Below are positions 28,826-38,672 of a stretch of 64,000 bases of DNA, one piece after another. Position 1 is the stretch's first letter. Each line of letters begins with the position of its first letter. A program made the position numbers and the translations under genes. This stretch comes from Halomonas halodenitrificans DSM 735 (GTDB lineage: Bacteria > Pseudomonadota > Gammaproteobacteria > Pseudomonadales > Halomonadaceae): the NCBI RefSeq assembly GCF_000620045.1, contig NZ_JHVH01000008.1, forward strand, positions 1 to 64,000. The letters run 5' to 3'. Below the pieces are notes generated by a model. The model saw only the letters and a program-made list of their open reading frames with translations, did not search any database and was not told the DNA's origin.

Positions 28826-29872
28826 ATGATCGCCTTTCTGATCAAGCGCCTCTTCCATGCGCTGCTGGTGATGTTTGTCATCAGCCTTATCGCCTTCTCC
28901 ATTCAGGATAACCTCGGCGACCCGATTCAGCAGATGGTCGGCCAGTCGGTGCCCGAAAGCGAGCGCGAGGCCCTGCGTGAAGAGCTGGGCCTCAACGACC
29001 CCTTCATGGTGCAGTACCTGCGCTTCGCGAAGAACGCCGCCCAGCTGGACTTCGGCTACTCCTATATCTTCAACGAGCCGACCACCGAGGTCGTGATGCG
29101 CCATCTTCCCGCCACACTGGAGCTGGTGGCGGCCACGACCCTGTTGATCGTGCTGCTGTCGGTCCCCATCGGGGTCTACAGTGCCATCAAGCCACGCGCC
29201 TGGCTGTCACGATTCTTCATGGGGGCCTCCATCGTCGGCATCTCCATACCGGTGTTTCTAACCGCCATCGTGCTGATCCAGCTGTTCTCCATCGGGGTGA
29301 GCTGGGCTCCCTTTCCTGCGGAATCGGGCTGGGGCAGCTGGCTCAACGGCGTGCTCTCCACCGAGGGGGGAATGCCCGCCTATGGCCGCGGTGACCCGGT
29401 GCACGTCTTCGGCACCTGGTACACGAACTTCGCGTCGACCGAGGGGCTTGTCTACCTGGTGCTGCCCGCGATTTCGCTGACGTCGATCATGCTGCCGTTG
29501 TTCATCCGCCTGATACGCGCCGAGATGCTCGAGGTACTGCAGTCGGAATATGTGAAGTTCGCCCGGGCCAAGGGGATCAGCCTGCGCCGCATCTACTTCC
29601 TGCATGCCCTCAAGAACACCATGCTCCCGGTGATCACCGTGGGCGGCGTGCAGATCGGCACCCTGGTGGCCTACACCATCCTGACCGAGACCGTGTTCCA
29701 GTGGCCCGGCATGGGCCTGATGTTCCTCAACGCCATCAACCGCTCGGATATCCCGCTGATCATTACCTACCTGATGATCGTGGGCCTGATCTTCGTGATC
29801 ACCAATACGCTGGTCGACCTTATCTACGGCATGGTCAACCCCACCGTCAAGCTTACAGGGAAGCCCGCATGA
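28826..29872 (+). CDS. ABC transporter permease (DppB family)
   Basis: A 348-residue inner-membrane permease with an N-terminal helix (FLIKRLFHALLVMFVISLIAF), a large periplasmic loop and about five further helices. The conserved EAA loop that contacts the ATPases is EYVKFARAKGISLRRIYFLH (about 232-251), followed by ALKNTMLPVITVGGVQIG. Residues 150-200 contain an insertion (ESGWGSWLNGVLSTEGG) seen in some DppB relatives. Its stop overlaps the next start by four bases. Confidence 0.92.
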   Translation: MIAFLIKRLFHALLVMFVISLIAFSIQDNLGDPIQQMVGQSVPESEREALREELGLNDPFMVQYLRFAKNAAQLDFGYSYIFNEPTTEVVMRHLPATLELVAATTLLIVLLSVPIGVYSAIKPRAWLSRFFMGASIVGISIPVFLTAIVLIQLFSIGVSWAPFPAESGWGSWLNGVLSTEGGMPAYGRGDPVHVFGTWYTNFASTEGLVYLVLPAISLTSIMLPLFIRLIRAEMLEVLQSEYVKFARAKGISLRRIYFLHALKNTMLPVITVGGVQIGTLVAYTILTETVFQWPGMGLMFLNAINRSDIPLIITYLMIVGLIFVITNTLVDLIYGMVNPTVKLTGKPA

Positions 29873-30825
29873 CTACCGAGACCTCTCCCCTGCAGGCCCC
29901 GCCCCTGCCGAGCCGCTGGGAGCGCCTGCGCGACTCCTACCTGCTCTACAGCTTCAAGCGCGATCCCATCGCCCAGCTTAGCCTGCTGGTGTTTATCGTC
30001 TTCGTGACCGGCGCCGTGCTGGCCCCCTGGCTGGCGCCGATGAACCCCTACGACCTGGCGCAGATCGATATTCTGGCCTCGGAGCTGCCACCCTTCTGGA
30101 TCGAGGGCAGTGACCCCGCCTACATGATGGGCACCGACGCCCAGGGGCGCGACCTGCTCTCCACCATCCTGTATGGCGCCCGGGTCTCGCTGATCATCGG
30201 CTTCGGCGCCGTGGCGCTGCAGGCCCTGCTGGGTGTGGTGTTCGGCCTGATGGCCGGCTACCTGGGCGGGCGCATCGATGCCTTTCTGATGCGCCTGGCC
30301 GATATCCAGTTGTCCTTTTCCACCCTGATGGTAGCCATCGTGGTGGGTGCCCTGGTCAAGGCGATCTTCGGGGGCGCCACCTTCAGCTCCTATGCGGTGC
30401 CGCTGCTGGTGCTGATCATCGGCCTCGCCGAGTGGCCCCAGTATGCGCGCACGGTGCGGGCCTCGGTGCTCGCCGAGAAGGGCAAGGAATACGTGGATGC
30501 CGCCCGCACCATGGGGCTGCCCAGCCGACGTATCATGTTTCGCCACATCCTGCCCAATACGCTGTCGCCGATCTTCGTGATCTCCACGGTGCAGGTGGCC
30601 AACGCCATCATCTCCGAGGCCGCCCTCTCCTTTCTGGGGCTGGGCATGCCGGAGACTCACCCGTCGCTGGGCTCGTTGATCAAGTCGGGCTTCGACTACA
30701 TCCAGTCGGGCTCCTGGTGGATCACCCTGATTCCCGGCGCCGTGCTGGTGGTGCTGGTGCTGGTGATCAACCTGCTCGGCGATTGGCTGCGCGATGTGCT
30801 CAATCCTCGCCTCTACAAGGGCTGA
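29869..30825 (+). CDS. ABC transporter permease (DppC family)
   Basis: A 318-residue permease, partner of the preceding DppB-type protein. N-terminal cytoplasmic segment, first helix LSLLVFIVFVTGAVLAPWLA, the family signature GTDAQGRDLLSTILYGARVS, and EAA loop GKEYVDAARTMGLPSRRIMF followed by HILPNTLSPIFV. I chose the ATG at 29869, which overlaps the upstream stop (ATGA). The membrane channel would consist of this protein and DppB. Confidence 0.92.
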   Translation: MTTETSPLQAPPLPSRWERLRDSYLLYSFKRDPIAQLSLLVFIVFVTGAVLAPWLAPMNPYDLAQIDILASELPPFWIEGSDPAYMMGTDAQGRDLLSTILYGARVSLIIGFGAVALQALLGVVFGLMAGYLGGRIDAFLMRLADIQLSFSTLMVAIVVGALVKAIFGGATFSSYAVPLLVLIIGLAEWPQYARTVRASVLAEKGKEYVDAARTMGLPSRRIMFRHILPNTLSPIFVISTVQVANAIISEAALSFLGLGMPETHPSLGSLIKSGFDYIQSGSWWITLIPGAVLVVLVLVINLLGDWLRDVLNPRLYKG

Positions 30826-30830
30826 TCCCC

Positions 30831-30917
30831 ATGCAACGGCTCGATCTTTTTCATCTGCCCGGCGCCTTCCGGCACGCGACGCTCAACCCGCGCCCCTGGG
30901 TGTATCACCAGGGCTGA
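30831..30917 (+). CDS. Possible 28-residue small ORF in transporter operon
   Basis: An ATG three bases after the upstream stop region opens a 28-codon frame (MQRLDLFHLPGAFRHATLNP, then RPWVYHQG) filling the 111-base gap between the permease and first ATPase gene. Aromatic and proline content is peptide-like but there is no strong ribosome-binding site beyond AAGGGC. It may be a translated leader coupling the permease to the ATPases, or chance. Confidence 0.3.
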   Translation: MQRLDLFHLPGAFRHATLNPRPWVYHQG

Positions 30918-30936
30918 TGACGCTTACGGAGTTCCC

Positions 30937-31959
30937 ATGTCACTTCTCGAAGTCAACCAGCTCGACGTGCGCTTCGCCCTGCGCCATGGCGACGTCAGGG
31001 CCCTGCGCGACGTCGGCTTTACCCTCGACCGCGGCGAACGCCTGGGCATCGTCGGTGAGTCCGGTGCCGGCAAGTCCGTCGCGGCCTTCAGCCTGCTCAA
31101 CTTGATCGCCAAGCCCGGCTATATCGCCGGTGGCAGCATCCGCTTCGACGGCCAGGAGTTGATCGGCATGCGCGACCGCACCCTGCGCCAGATCCGCGGC
31201 AACCGCATCTCGATGATCTTTCAGGATCCGATGATGACGCTCAACCCGGTGCTCTCCATCGGCGAGCAGATGGTCGAGTGTCTCAAGGCTCATCGTCGCA
31301 TCGGGCGGCGCGAGGCGCGTGCCATCGCCCTGCGCAAGCTGGAACAGGTGCATATCCCCTCTCCCGAGGCGCGCCTCGACCAGTACCCCCACGAGCTCTC
31401 CGGTGGCATGCGTCAGCGCGTGATCATCGCCATCGCCCTGCTCCTGGACCCGGATATCATCATCGCCGATGAGCCCACCACGGCACTGGACGTGACCATC
31501 CAGGCCGAGATCATGGACCTCTTGCTGGAGCTGTGCGAGAAGCACAACGTCGGCCTGATCCTGATCACCCACGACCTGGGGGTGGTCAGCCAGGTCACCC
31601 AGCGCATGCTGGTGATGTACGCCGGCCGGGGGATCGAGCAGGGTCCGACCCGGGAGATCATCAATGCCCCCCAGCATCCCTATACCCAGGGGCTGATGAA
31701 CGCCCTGCCCCAGATGGCCACGCCGGGCAGCCGGCTCAATCAGATCCCCGGCAGCATGCCGTCGCTGGATAACCTGCCCAGCGGCTGCGCCTTCCATCCT
31801 CGCTGCGGCTTTACCCGGCGTCCGGATGGCAGCGAGCGTACCGCCTGCCGAACCCAGGTACCCGAGTTCGTCGCCTCCGGCAACTGCCAGGCGGCCTGTC
31901 ACATGGTGGCCGAAATGCTCGACCAGGAGCGTATTCCGGCACAGGAGACCACCCGATGA
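30937..31959 (+). CDS. ABC transporter ATPase (DppD family)
   Basis: A 340-residue ATPase energising the peptide-type transporter. Walker A GESGAGKS (about 39-46), Q-loop [12 protein letters not shown], signature ELSGGMRQR, Walker [13 protein letters not shown] and switch histidine ITHDLG. The C-terminal oligopeptide-transporter extension has the four-cysteine pattern ([21 protein letters not shown]) that in related ATPases can bind a [4Fe-4S] cluster. Overlaps the next gene by four bases. Confidence 0.94.
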   Translation: MSLLEVNQLDVRFALRHGDVRALRDVGFTLDRGERLGIVGESGAGKSVAAFSLLNLIAKPGYIAGGSIRFDGQELIGMRDRTLRQIRGNRISMIFQDPMMTLNPVLSIGEQMVECLKAHRRIGRREARAIALRKLEQVHIPSPEARLDQYPHELSGGMRQRVIIAIALLLDPDIIIADEPTTALDVTIQAEIMDLLLELCEKHNVGLILITHDLGVVSQVTQRMLVMYAGRGIEQGPTREIINAPQHPYTQGLMNALPQMATPGSRLNQIPGSMPSLDNLPSGCAFHPRCGFTRRPDGSERTACRTQVPEFVASGNCQAACHMVAEMLDQERIPAQETTR

Positions 31960-33023
31960 CCGATACTGCATCCCACGCGCGACGGACACCCTCCCGGTCC
32001 GACACCGGGAAGGACAAGACCCTGCTGGAGATTCGTGGGCTGGAGAAGCGCTTCTCGCTCTCCGGAGACTTCCTCGAGCAGCTCAAGTTCAAGGGCGGCA
32101 AGCTGGTACGCGAGCAGGTGCATGTCCACGCCATCAACGGGGTCGATCTGGAGATCCAGCGCGGCGAGGCCCTGTGTGTGGTCGGCGAATCCGGCTGCGG
32201 CAAGTCCACGGTGGCGCGTACCGTGATGGGGCTGCTGCACCCCTCGGCGGGCGAGGTTCATTACGCTGGCCAGCGCATCGATGACCTCTCGACCCAGGCG
32301 CTGATGCCCTACCGGCGGCGTATGCAGATGATCTTCCAGAACCCCTATGCGTCGCTCAATCCGCGCATGACCATCCAGCAGACCCTGGAAGAGCCCATTC
32401 GCCTGCATCACCCCGACTGGAGCCGGCAACAGGTCCGTGACCAGGTCGATGAGGTCATGGCGTCGGTGGGCATCGCCGCGGACTGGGGGAAGCGCTACGG
32501 CCACGAGTTTTCCGGCGGTCAGCGTCAGCGTATCGCCATCGCCCGAGCCCTGGCCGTGGACCCCGAATTCATCGTCGCCGACGAGCCGATTTCCGCGCTT
32601 GACGTCTCGATCCAGGCCCAGGTGCTCAACCTGCTGATGGACGCCCGGCGGGATCGTAACCTTACCTATCTGTTCATCACCCACGACCTCGCCGTGGTCG
32701 AGCACTTCGGTACTCGAGTCGCGGTGATGTATCTGGGACGCGTGTGTGAAGTCGCTCCCACGGCAACGCTCTTCGCCACGCCGCGCCATCCGTACACCCA
32801 GGCGCTCATGTCGGCGATACCCCGGCTCGAGGACGAACGCCCCCAGCATATTCGCCTGGAAGGCGAGGTGCCCACGCCGGTCCACCTGCCCCCGGGGTGC
32901 GTGTTCCATGCCCGCTGTCCCCATGCCAATGCGCGCTGTCGCCAGGAGATACCTCGGCTGATCGCCCGGGAGGATGGCAGCCAGGTCGCCTGCCACGGGG
33001 TCGAAGAAGGCCGAATCGACTGA
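31956..33023 (+). CDS. ABC transporter ATPase (DppF family)
   Basis: A 355-residue second ATPase of the transporter. Walker A GESGCGKS (about 81-88), MIFQNPYASLNPRMTI, signature EFSGGQRQR, Walker B FIVADEPISALD and ITHDLA. The C-terminal cysteine motif (GCVFHARCPHANARC...ACHG) is present as in DppD. An N-terminal extension of about 25 residues precedes the domain (RRTPSRSDTGKDKTLLEI), typical of DppF types. Last gene of the operon before a separate LysR gene. Confidence 0.94.
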   Translation: MTDTASHARRTPSRSDTGKDKTLLEIRGLEKRFSLSGDFLEQLKFKGGKLVREQVHVHAINGVDLEIQRGEALCVVGESGCGKSTVARTVMGLLHPSAGEVHYAGQRIDDLSTQALMPYRRRMQMIFQNPYASLNPRMTIQQTLEEPIRLHHPDWSRQQVRDQVDEVMASVGIAADWGKRYGHEFSGGQRQRIAIARALAVDPEFIVADEPISALDVSIQAQVLNLLMDARRDRNLTYLFITHDLAVVEHFGTRVAVMYLGRVCEVAPTATLFATPRHPYTQALMSAIPRLEDERPQHIRLEGEVPTPVHLPPGCVFHARCPHANARCRQEIPRLIAREDGSQVACHGVEEGRID

Positions 33024-33088
33024 CCCCGTCAGGCATCTGGCATAATGCCCTTTGGGCACGGCAACTTGGCACGGCAACGGGAGAGCAC

Positions 33089-33994
33089 ATGGAGCTGCGC
33101 TGGCTCGAGGATTTCATGGCGCTGGCGCATACGCGACACTTCTCGCGGGCGGCAGAGCAGCAGAACGTAACGCAGCCGACGTTCTCCCGCCGCATCAAGC
33201 TGCTCGAGGAGGAGATGGGCACCGTCCTGATCAATCGTCAGACGCTGCCCCTCTCCCTGACCCCGGCCGGCGAGGAATTCCTGGCCCTGTGCCATGATGT
33301 TTCCCGGCGGGTGGCCGAGAGTCGGCGACGCCTGGCGCAGCTCGCCGAACAGCATGCCGGGCGCATCCGCCTGGCAGCCCCCCAGAGCCTGTTGAGCCAC
33401 TTTCTTCCGGCGTGGCTGGGCCAGTGGCCGGTGCCGCCCCCCGTCACGCCCGACCTGCGGGCCACCGGCTGGCTGGCGGACGACTTCTTTCGGGCCCTGG
33501 CTCATGACGAGTGTGACCTGGTGCTCTGCTACTGGCCTTGTGCCCCCTGCGGGGTCGAGCCGGACACCCAGGACTATCTCTCCTGCCGGCTGGCCGACGA
33601 GCGGTTTATTCCCCTTTCCCTGCCGGAGGCGGATGGCCAGCCCCGCTTCGGGCTGGAGGGCGCGGCGCGCCTGCCCCTGATCGCCTATCACCCGGGGGGA
33701 TTGACCGCCGCGGCGATTCGCTCCCACCTCGCCGGCCTCGGCGACGCGCCGGCGTTCAGCATCCTCAACGAGAGCATCCAGAGCGGCAACATTCGCGAAC
33801 TGGTGGCCCTGGGCTACGGCCTGGGCTGGCTGCCCGAGTCCAACGTAGAAGACGCCCTGGCCAGCGGCGGCCTGGTACCGGCCGGCGGCGAACGCTGGTG
33901 GGTGCCCATGGAGATCCGGCTGTTTCGCCGTGTCGATAACCAGCAGCCGGCGGTGGCGGCGTTATGGGATAGCCTCGACGGCCTGGGACACTAG
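33089..33994 (+). CDS. LysR-type transcriptional regulator
   Basis: A 301-residue regulator with winged helix-turn-helix at residues 1-60 (ELRWLEDFMALAHTRHFSRA, then QPTFSRRIKLLEEEMG) and a substrate-binding effector domain from about 90. The N-terminus matches the group with LRWLEDF...SRAAE...TQPTFSRRI. It lies 65 bases after the transporter in the same direction. LysR regulators usually act on adjacent divergent genes; here a role in controlling the transporter is possible but weakly supported. Effector unknown. Confidence 0.88.
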   Translation: MELRWLEDFMALAHTRHFSRAAEQQNVTQPTFSRRIKLLEEEMGTVLINRQTLPLSLTPAGEEFLALCHDVSRRVAESRRRLAQLAEQHAGRIRLAAPQSLLSHFLPAWLGQWPVPPPVTPDLRATGWLADDFFRALAHDECDLVLCYWPCAPCGVEPDTQDYLSCRLADERFIPLSLPEADGQPRFGLEGAARLPLIAYHPGGLTAAAIRSHLAGLGDAPAFSILNESIQSGNIRELVALGYGLGWLPESNVEDALASGGLVPAGGERWWVPMEIRLFRRVDNQQPAVAALWDSLDGLGH

Positions 33995-34020
33995 GCGCCC
34001 AGGCCGATGGGACAGCTGAC
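33991..34020 (-). pseudogene. Relic of a second msrA 3' end
   Basis: These 30 bases match the last 30 bases of msrA (34042-34071) at 26 positions. On the minus strand both read [13 protein letters not shown]; all four differences are silent or in the stop codon (TAG versus TAA). The relic overlaps the LysR stop codon on the opposite strand, and a degenerate CTGACCC pair lies between the two copies. Confidence 0.6.
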
Positions 34021-34041
34021 CCTGCTGACCCCGATAGTGTG

Positions 34042-34665
34042 TTAGGCACCCAGACCGATGGGGCAGCTGACGCCGGTGCCGGCCAGGCCACAGTAGCCGC
34101 CGGGGTTCTTGTGCAGGTACTGCTGGTGGACCTCCTCGGCGTAGTAGAAGTCGCCAAGGGGTTCGACCTCGGTGGTAATGCGGCCACCGCCTGCGCGCGC
34201 GAGCGCCCGCTGATAGGCCTCCCGGGTGCGCAACGCCAGCGCCTGCTGTGATTCGTCGGCGGTCAGGATGATCGAGCGGTACTGTGACCCGACATCGTTG
34301 CCCTGACGATTCCCCTGGGTCGGGTCGTGGGCCTCCCAGAAGTGCTGCAGCAGCCGCTCGAGGTCGATCTCGGCGGGATCGAACACCACGCGCACCGTCT
34401 CGGCATGGCCGGTCAGCCCACTACAGCACTCCTCGTAGGTGGGGTTCGGTGTGATGCCACCGGCGTAGCCCGCGGCGGTGACGTACACACCGGGGAGCTG
34501 CCAGAACAACCGTTCGGCCCCCCAGAAGCAGCCCAGGCCCAGCACGATCTGCTGCAGCCCCTCGGGAAACGGCGGCAGCATCGAACGGCCATTGACCGCA
34601 TGCACCCCGCCGATGGCGAGGGGTGTATCGCGTCCGGGCAGGGCCCGGGAGAGGTCGAGCGTCAT
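34042..34665 (-). CDS. msrA: Peptide methionine sulfoxide reductase MsrA
   Basis: A 207-residue enzyme reducing methionine-S-sulfoxide in free and protein-bound form. The catalytic [12 protein letters not shown] has C46; [15 protein letters not shown] and [14 protein letters not shown] text and [18 protein letters not shown] are standard MsrA blocks. A C-terminal cysteine (VSCPIGLGA) can act as resolving residue. The ATG overlaps the tamB stop by four bases, so repair of oxidised methionine is translationally coupled to the outer-membrane assembly module. Confidence 0.95.
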   Translation of the reverse strand: MTLDLSRALPGRDTPLAIGGVHAVNGRSMLPPFPEGLQQIVLGLGCFWGAERLFWQLPGVYVTAAGYAGGITPNPTYEECCSGLTGHAETVRVVFDPAEIDLERLLQHFWEAHDPTQGNRQGNDVGSQYRSIILTADESQQALALRTREAYQRALARAGGGRITTEVEPLGDFYYAEEVHQQYLHKNPGGYCGLAGTGVSCPIGLGA

Positions 34666-37600
34666 GGTTGGCTCTCCTGTCGAGTATCATCGAGCGTGTT
34701 GGGGTTGCCGGCGCGGCTGAAACTGTAGACCAGGTCCACCGCCTGTGCCGCACCGGAGACCGCCTCCAGGTAAAGGCTACGCCAGATGTTGTAGCGCAGG
34801 GTCAGCTCGGCGATGGGCGAGAAGACGCCTACGCCATAGCCTACCTCGAGGTCGTCGGTCAGCTGGCCGCTGAGGGTGACCTGGCTATCATCGCCGCTTC
34901 CCGCGGTGTCCAGGGTGAGGTCCGAGACGCCGAAGGCCTCGCCGATGCCACCCACGGCACCGCCGGCCTGCCCCACGGCGAGCCCCACCAGCGCCGAGGT
35001 CAGGGCACCGTCGTTATCGCTGTCGTTGGGCGCCCGCCCGCGCAGCACATAGGAGAGCCCGCTCGCCTCGTCCATGGCGGGTTCCGAGAACACCTCGAGC
35101 TGCGGCGACGCGGCGCTGCCGGTCACGCGCAGGCCGGCGACGACGCCATCCTGAGTCGCGTCCGGGTTGCGCACCGCCTCGAAGTTGAGCAGCGGCTGTC
35201 CGGGAGGGCCGCTGAATAACAGCTGACCCTCACGAATGATCAGGTCCTGACCATAGGCGCGGAAACGCCCGTCCACCAGGCTGACATCGCCGAACAGCTG
35301 TACCGGCCCGTCCTGCTGGCGCACCTCCAGGGTGCCGGAGAGGCCGGACTCGAGGCCGTAGGCGGAGAGCTCCATGTCCGGCCCCAGGCCCAGCTCGATC
35401 TGCACGTCCAACGCCATGCCGGCGTCGGCCATGGCCTCGGCGGTATCCTCACCGCTATCGGCTTGCTGCGCTGCACGCTCGGCCTCACGCCGAGCCTGCT
35501 CGTCATCTTCCTGGGTGATGATCACCTCGTCGGGGCTGGGTGCCACCGCCGAGGCCGGCAGTTCCCCGACCTCCAGGCGTGCCCAGGGCACGCTCACTTC
35601 GCCGCGTACCTGAAGCCGCGTCGGGCGGGCACGAATCGCAAGGTCCGGGGCGATACGCAGGCGCCCGAATTCCGGCAGCACCGCGAGGATGGGCTGGTCG
35701 ACGCCGCGCAGGGAGACGTCGGCACGCCAGTCGTCCGGCGTGGGCCAGGCGGCATCGCCGTCGATATCCAGCCGCCCCTCCTCGGCGGTGATATAACCGT
35801 CGATGCTGGCCGCCGTGCCCTCCAGGTCGATGCCCAGCTCGCCATCACGCACCTCAACGGGGACATCGGCACCGCTGGCCTTCAAACCGGTCAGGGCGAT
35901 GCGTTCGCGCATCTCGGGGGACTCGAGGCGACCGCCCAGATCGACGTTGCCCGAGAGCCGCCCCTCCAGGGTTTCCATGCCGGCGGCCAGGCCACGATAG
36001 GGGGCCAGGCGCAGTCCATCGAGGGACAGGCGGCCCGACAGGCTCCCCGCACCGACGGGGTCGTCGACGCGGGCCTCCAGGGCCAGGCTCCCGGCCTGGT
36101 CGAGCGTCAGCTCGAGATCGAGGTCGGCGGCGCCTTGATTGGCGTCGAACTCCCCCGCGAGGCGGGTCTCGGGCAGCGACCAGGGCTGGCCATAGGCATC
36201 CTGCCCATCCAGGGCCAGGCGGCTCTCCAGGCGGCCGTTCGCACGCCAGCTACCGTCCGCCCCCCAGCCGGCATCGAGGTCGAGGCCGGTATCGCCTTGC
36301 GCGGCCCAGCCGGGCGGCAGAAACGGGTCGGCAAGCGCCATGGGCACTTCCTCGACCCTGAGGCGAACCGCCCCACCATCCGCCGACGCCGTCATGGTCT
36401 CGACCAGGCACAGGCTGCCGCCCTGGCGCCGGGTCAGGCAGAAGGGCTCGACCCGGGCGCTGCCCTGCTCGAGGTCGGAGGCAAATACCATCGGCGTGTC
36501 GAGACGCAGATCGCCCTGCTCGGCATCGACCTCGAGGCGGGACAGCCGTCCCGCATAGGCCGTACGCTGGGCGTCGAGTCCCGCCTCCAAAGTCAGGGCC
36601 GCGCGGGAGAGCGGCATGCTCGAAGGCGCCTCGGCCTCCAGGGTGAGGCGGTGGTCGGAGAGTCGCCCATTCAGCCCCAGGGTCACCTCGTCCAGGCGTT
36701 GGCCGCCGGCCTCGAGGCCGGCAAGCGTCAGGCCCACCTCCATGGCCGGGTCCTCCAGGCCGCTGACGCGGCCGGACAGGCTGAGGTCGCGCAGGCGATT
36801 CTCGGCGAAGGCCAGGGACTCACCGGTGAGGTCCAGGTCCAGCTGGGGCGCTTTCAGGCTGCCGGCCGCCTCGATGCCGCCGCTGACCCGCCCCGAGAGC
36901 GACTCGTGCAGGCTTGCCAGGTTCGGCATGTCGATCTCGCCCTGGAGGGCGATCCGAGGCTCGCTGACCCGCCCCGCCAGCTGCAGTCGATTCTCGCCCT
37001 GTCGGAAGTCCAGCCGGGTGATATCCCAGCGCATCTCGCTGTCACCCTCGAGCTCGGTCCGCAGGGCGAGCGGGCGCTCCTGCAGCTCACCGTCGATGGA
37101 AAGCTCGGATATGCCAAGCTGCCAGCCGGATTCCCCCTGCTGAAAGCCCAGCGCCACGTCGCCATCGAGGCGGCCGGGCAGTCCCTCCACGAATTGGCCG
37201 GGGTCGACATTGTCGAGTCGGGCCCGGGCATCGACCGTGATGCCATCCTCCCAGGACGCACGCCCTTGGCTGGTCACCGAGGCCTCGCTCATCGCAAGCG
37301 ACAGCGGCGTCCAGGCGAAATGCGTCAGGTCCCCACTGCCGGCCAGTGCCAGCCGGGTATAGGGAAGCTCGGGCCCCTCGGCCTTGAGCGAGGTGGCGAG
37401 ACGATAGCCCACCAGGCTCCCTTCCAGACGCAGGGCCAGGTCCTTGACCAGCCAGGGTGCGACGGCAACCGTCTCTCCCTGGGCATTGGTGGTGGTCTGG
37501 TGCCCGGGGAGCGGCCACTGCACCAGGTCACTGGCCAGGCTTGCGGTCAACGGCAGCGTGGGGTCGAGCAGATCGGCCCGGGCATCCAGCGCCAGGTCGA

Positions 37601-38672
37601 CGGGGCCACTGAGCTCCAGGCGCATCAACAAATCGGCGAGGCTGCCATCCAGGCCCAGTGCGATACGCTGACCGGCCAGCGCCGGCATGATGTCGGGAAG
37701 CCAGAGGGCGGTCTCGAGGCGCAGCTCGAGCGGATAATCATCGCTCAGCGTGATGGCGGCCTCGAGGCTGGCGTCAACGTCGCGGGTCGAGACCTCCAGC
37801 GGGCGTATCTCCAGGGAATGGCCTTCGCCGAAGAGCGAGAGGGCCAGCCGTTCGACGCCATAGTCCACGGCCCCTTCCACCGCGCTATCTTCCACCAGCA
37901 GCTCCGGTACCTCCACGCGCAATGGTAGCGTCACCTCGGGCAGCTCCCGGCGAGGCTGCTCCACCAGGTCCCCGGCCGCCAGCCCTTCGGCCGGGGCGGC
38001 CACTTCCTCGGGCAGCGGCGAACGCACGGTGATGGCGGCATCGATCCCGGCCGCGGTCAGGCGTGGCCCCTCTTCTTCGCCTTCGGTCAGTGCCAGCCGG
38101 GCGCCGGGCGAGAGCGGCAGCAGCAGGCGGGTGCCGGACAGGCGCGTGGGCAGAAGCCTTAGCGTATCGCCCTGGGCCCGAGCACCGGTGCTGAAGTGGT
38201 CCCAGCGCAGCCGAGTGCCATCGGCCAGCATCACCTCGACATCCTCGAGATATATCCGCCGCAGCTCGATGGGAAATGGCAGCTCGATGGGGCCGGGTGG
38301 TTCGCCCGCCGGCGTCGGCTCCTCGGCGTCGGTGCCCTCGCCCTCGGCCAGGCGCACCCGGGCCCCCTCGATGCCCAGCACCTCCAGGCAGAGACGGCCG
38401 GATAGCACGCATTCGTCTGACCAGGCGATCTCCAGGCGATCCAGGGCGACGTTGGCCGTCCCGGCGTGCATGGAGAAGCCCTCGACCACCAGGCGATCCA
38501 GGGGCGCCCCTTCGTAGGCGTCCACGCTGAACAACCCCAGGCGCTCCCCCTGATCGAGCAGCAGGCCGGTGCCCCAGGGCGAGAGCCCCAGGCCCAGCGC
38601 CAGGCAGACCAGGCCGAAGAGCCAGAGAGGCAGCAGGATCAGCAGGCGTATCAGTGCCCAGAGCAGGGTCAA
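34662..38672 (-). CDS. tamB: Translocation and assembly module subunit TamB
   Basis: A 1336-residue envelope-spanning protein: one N-terminal inner-membrane anchor ([20 protein letters not shown]) followed by a very long beta-rich region forming a hydrophobic groove, and the C-terminal DUF490 domain ending [13 protein letters not shown]. With TamA it helps insert outer-membrane proteins and moves phospholipids across the periplasm. I chose the TTG at 38672, which overlaps the tamA stop (TTGA); an upstream extension would be basic and not TamB-like. The start is moderately sure, the rest firm. Confidence 0.9.
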   Translation of the reverse strand: MTLLWALIRLLILLPLWLFGLVCLALGLGLSPWGTGLLLDQGERLGLFSVDAYEGAPLDRLVVEGFSMHAGTANVALDRLEIAWSDECVLSGRLCLEVLGIEGARVRLAEGEGTDAEEPTPAGEPPGPIELPFPIELRRIYLEDVEVMLADGTRLRWDHFSTGARAQGDTLRLLPTRLSGTRLLLPLSPGARLALTEGEEEGPRLTAAGIDAAITVRSPLPEEVAAPAEGLAAGDLVEQPRRELPEVTLPLRVEVPELLVEDSAVEGAVDYGVERLALSLFGEGHSLEIRPLEVSTRDVDASLEAAITLSDDYPLELRLETALWLPDIMPALAGQRIALGLDGSLADLLMRLELSGPVDLALDARADLLDPTLPLTASLASDLVQWPLPGHQTTTNAQGETVAVAPWLVKDLALRLEGSLVGYRLATSLKAEGPELPYTRLALAGSGDLTHFAWTPLSLAMSEASVTSQGRASWEDGITVDARARLDNVDPGQFVEGLPGRLDGDVALGFQQGESGWQLGISELSIDGELQERPLALRTELEGDSEMRWDITRLDFRQGENRLQLAGRVSEPRIALQGEIDMPNLASLHESLSGRVSGGIEAAGSLKAPQLDLDLTGESLAFAENRLRDLSLSGRVSGLEDPAMEVGLTLAGLEAGGQRLDEVTLGLNGRLSDHRLTLEAEAPSSMPLSRAALTLEAGLDAQRTAYAGRLSRLEVDAEQGDLRLDTPMVFASDLEQGSARVEPFCLTRRQGGSLCLVETMTASADGGAVRLRVEEVPMALADPFLPPGWAAQGDTGLDLDAGWGADGSWRANGRLESRLALDGQDAYGQPWSLPETRLAGEFDANQGAADLDLELTLDQAGSLALEARVDDPVGAGSLSGRLSLDGLRLAPYRGLAAGMETLEGRLSGNVDLGGRLESPEMRERIALTGLKASGADVPVEVRDGELGIDLEGTAASIDGYITAEEGRLDIDGDAAWPTPDDWRADVSLRGVDQPILAVLPEFGRLRIAPDLAIRARPTRLQVRGEVSVPWARLEVGELPASAVAPSPDEVIITQEDDEQARREAERAAQQADSGEDTAEAMADAGMALDVQIELGLGPDMELSAYGLESGLSGTLEVRQQDGPVQLFGDVSLVDGRFRAYGQDLIIREGQLLFSGPPGQPLLNFEAVRNPDATQDGVVAGLRVTGSAASPQLEVFSEPAMDEASGLSYVLRGRAPNDSDNDGALTSALVGLAVGQAGGAVGGIGEAFGVSDLTLDTAGSGDDSQVTLSGQLTDDLEVGYGVGVFSPIAELTLRYNIWRSLYLEAVSGAAQAVDLVYSFSRAGNPNTLDDTRQESQP

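Noticed and set aside
27161..29104. Minus-strand open frame of 647 codons
   Set aside because: Antisense to the ABC binding-protein and permease genes, both clearly real.
35463..37928. Long plus-strand open frame of 821 codons
   Set aside because: Antisense shadow of tamB; no recognisable domain, and codon composition follows the complement of the real gene.
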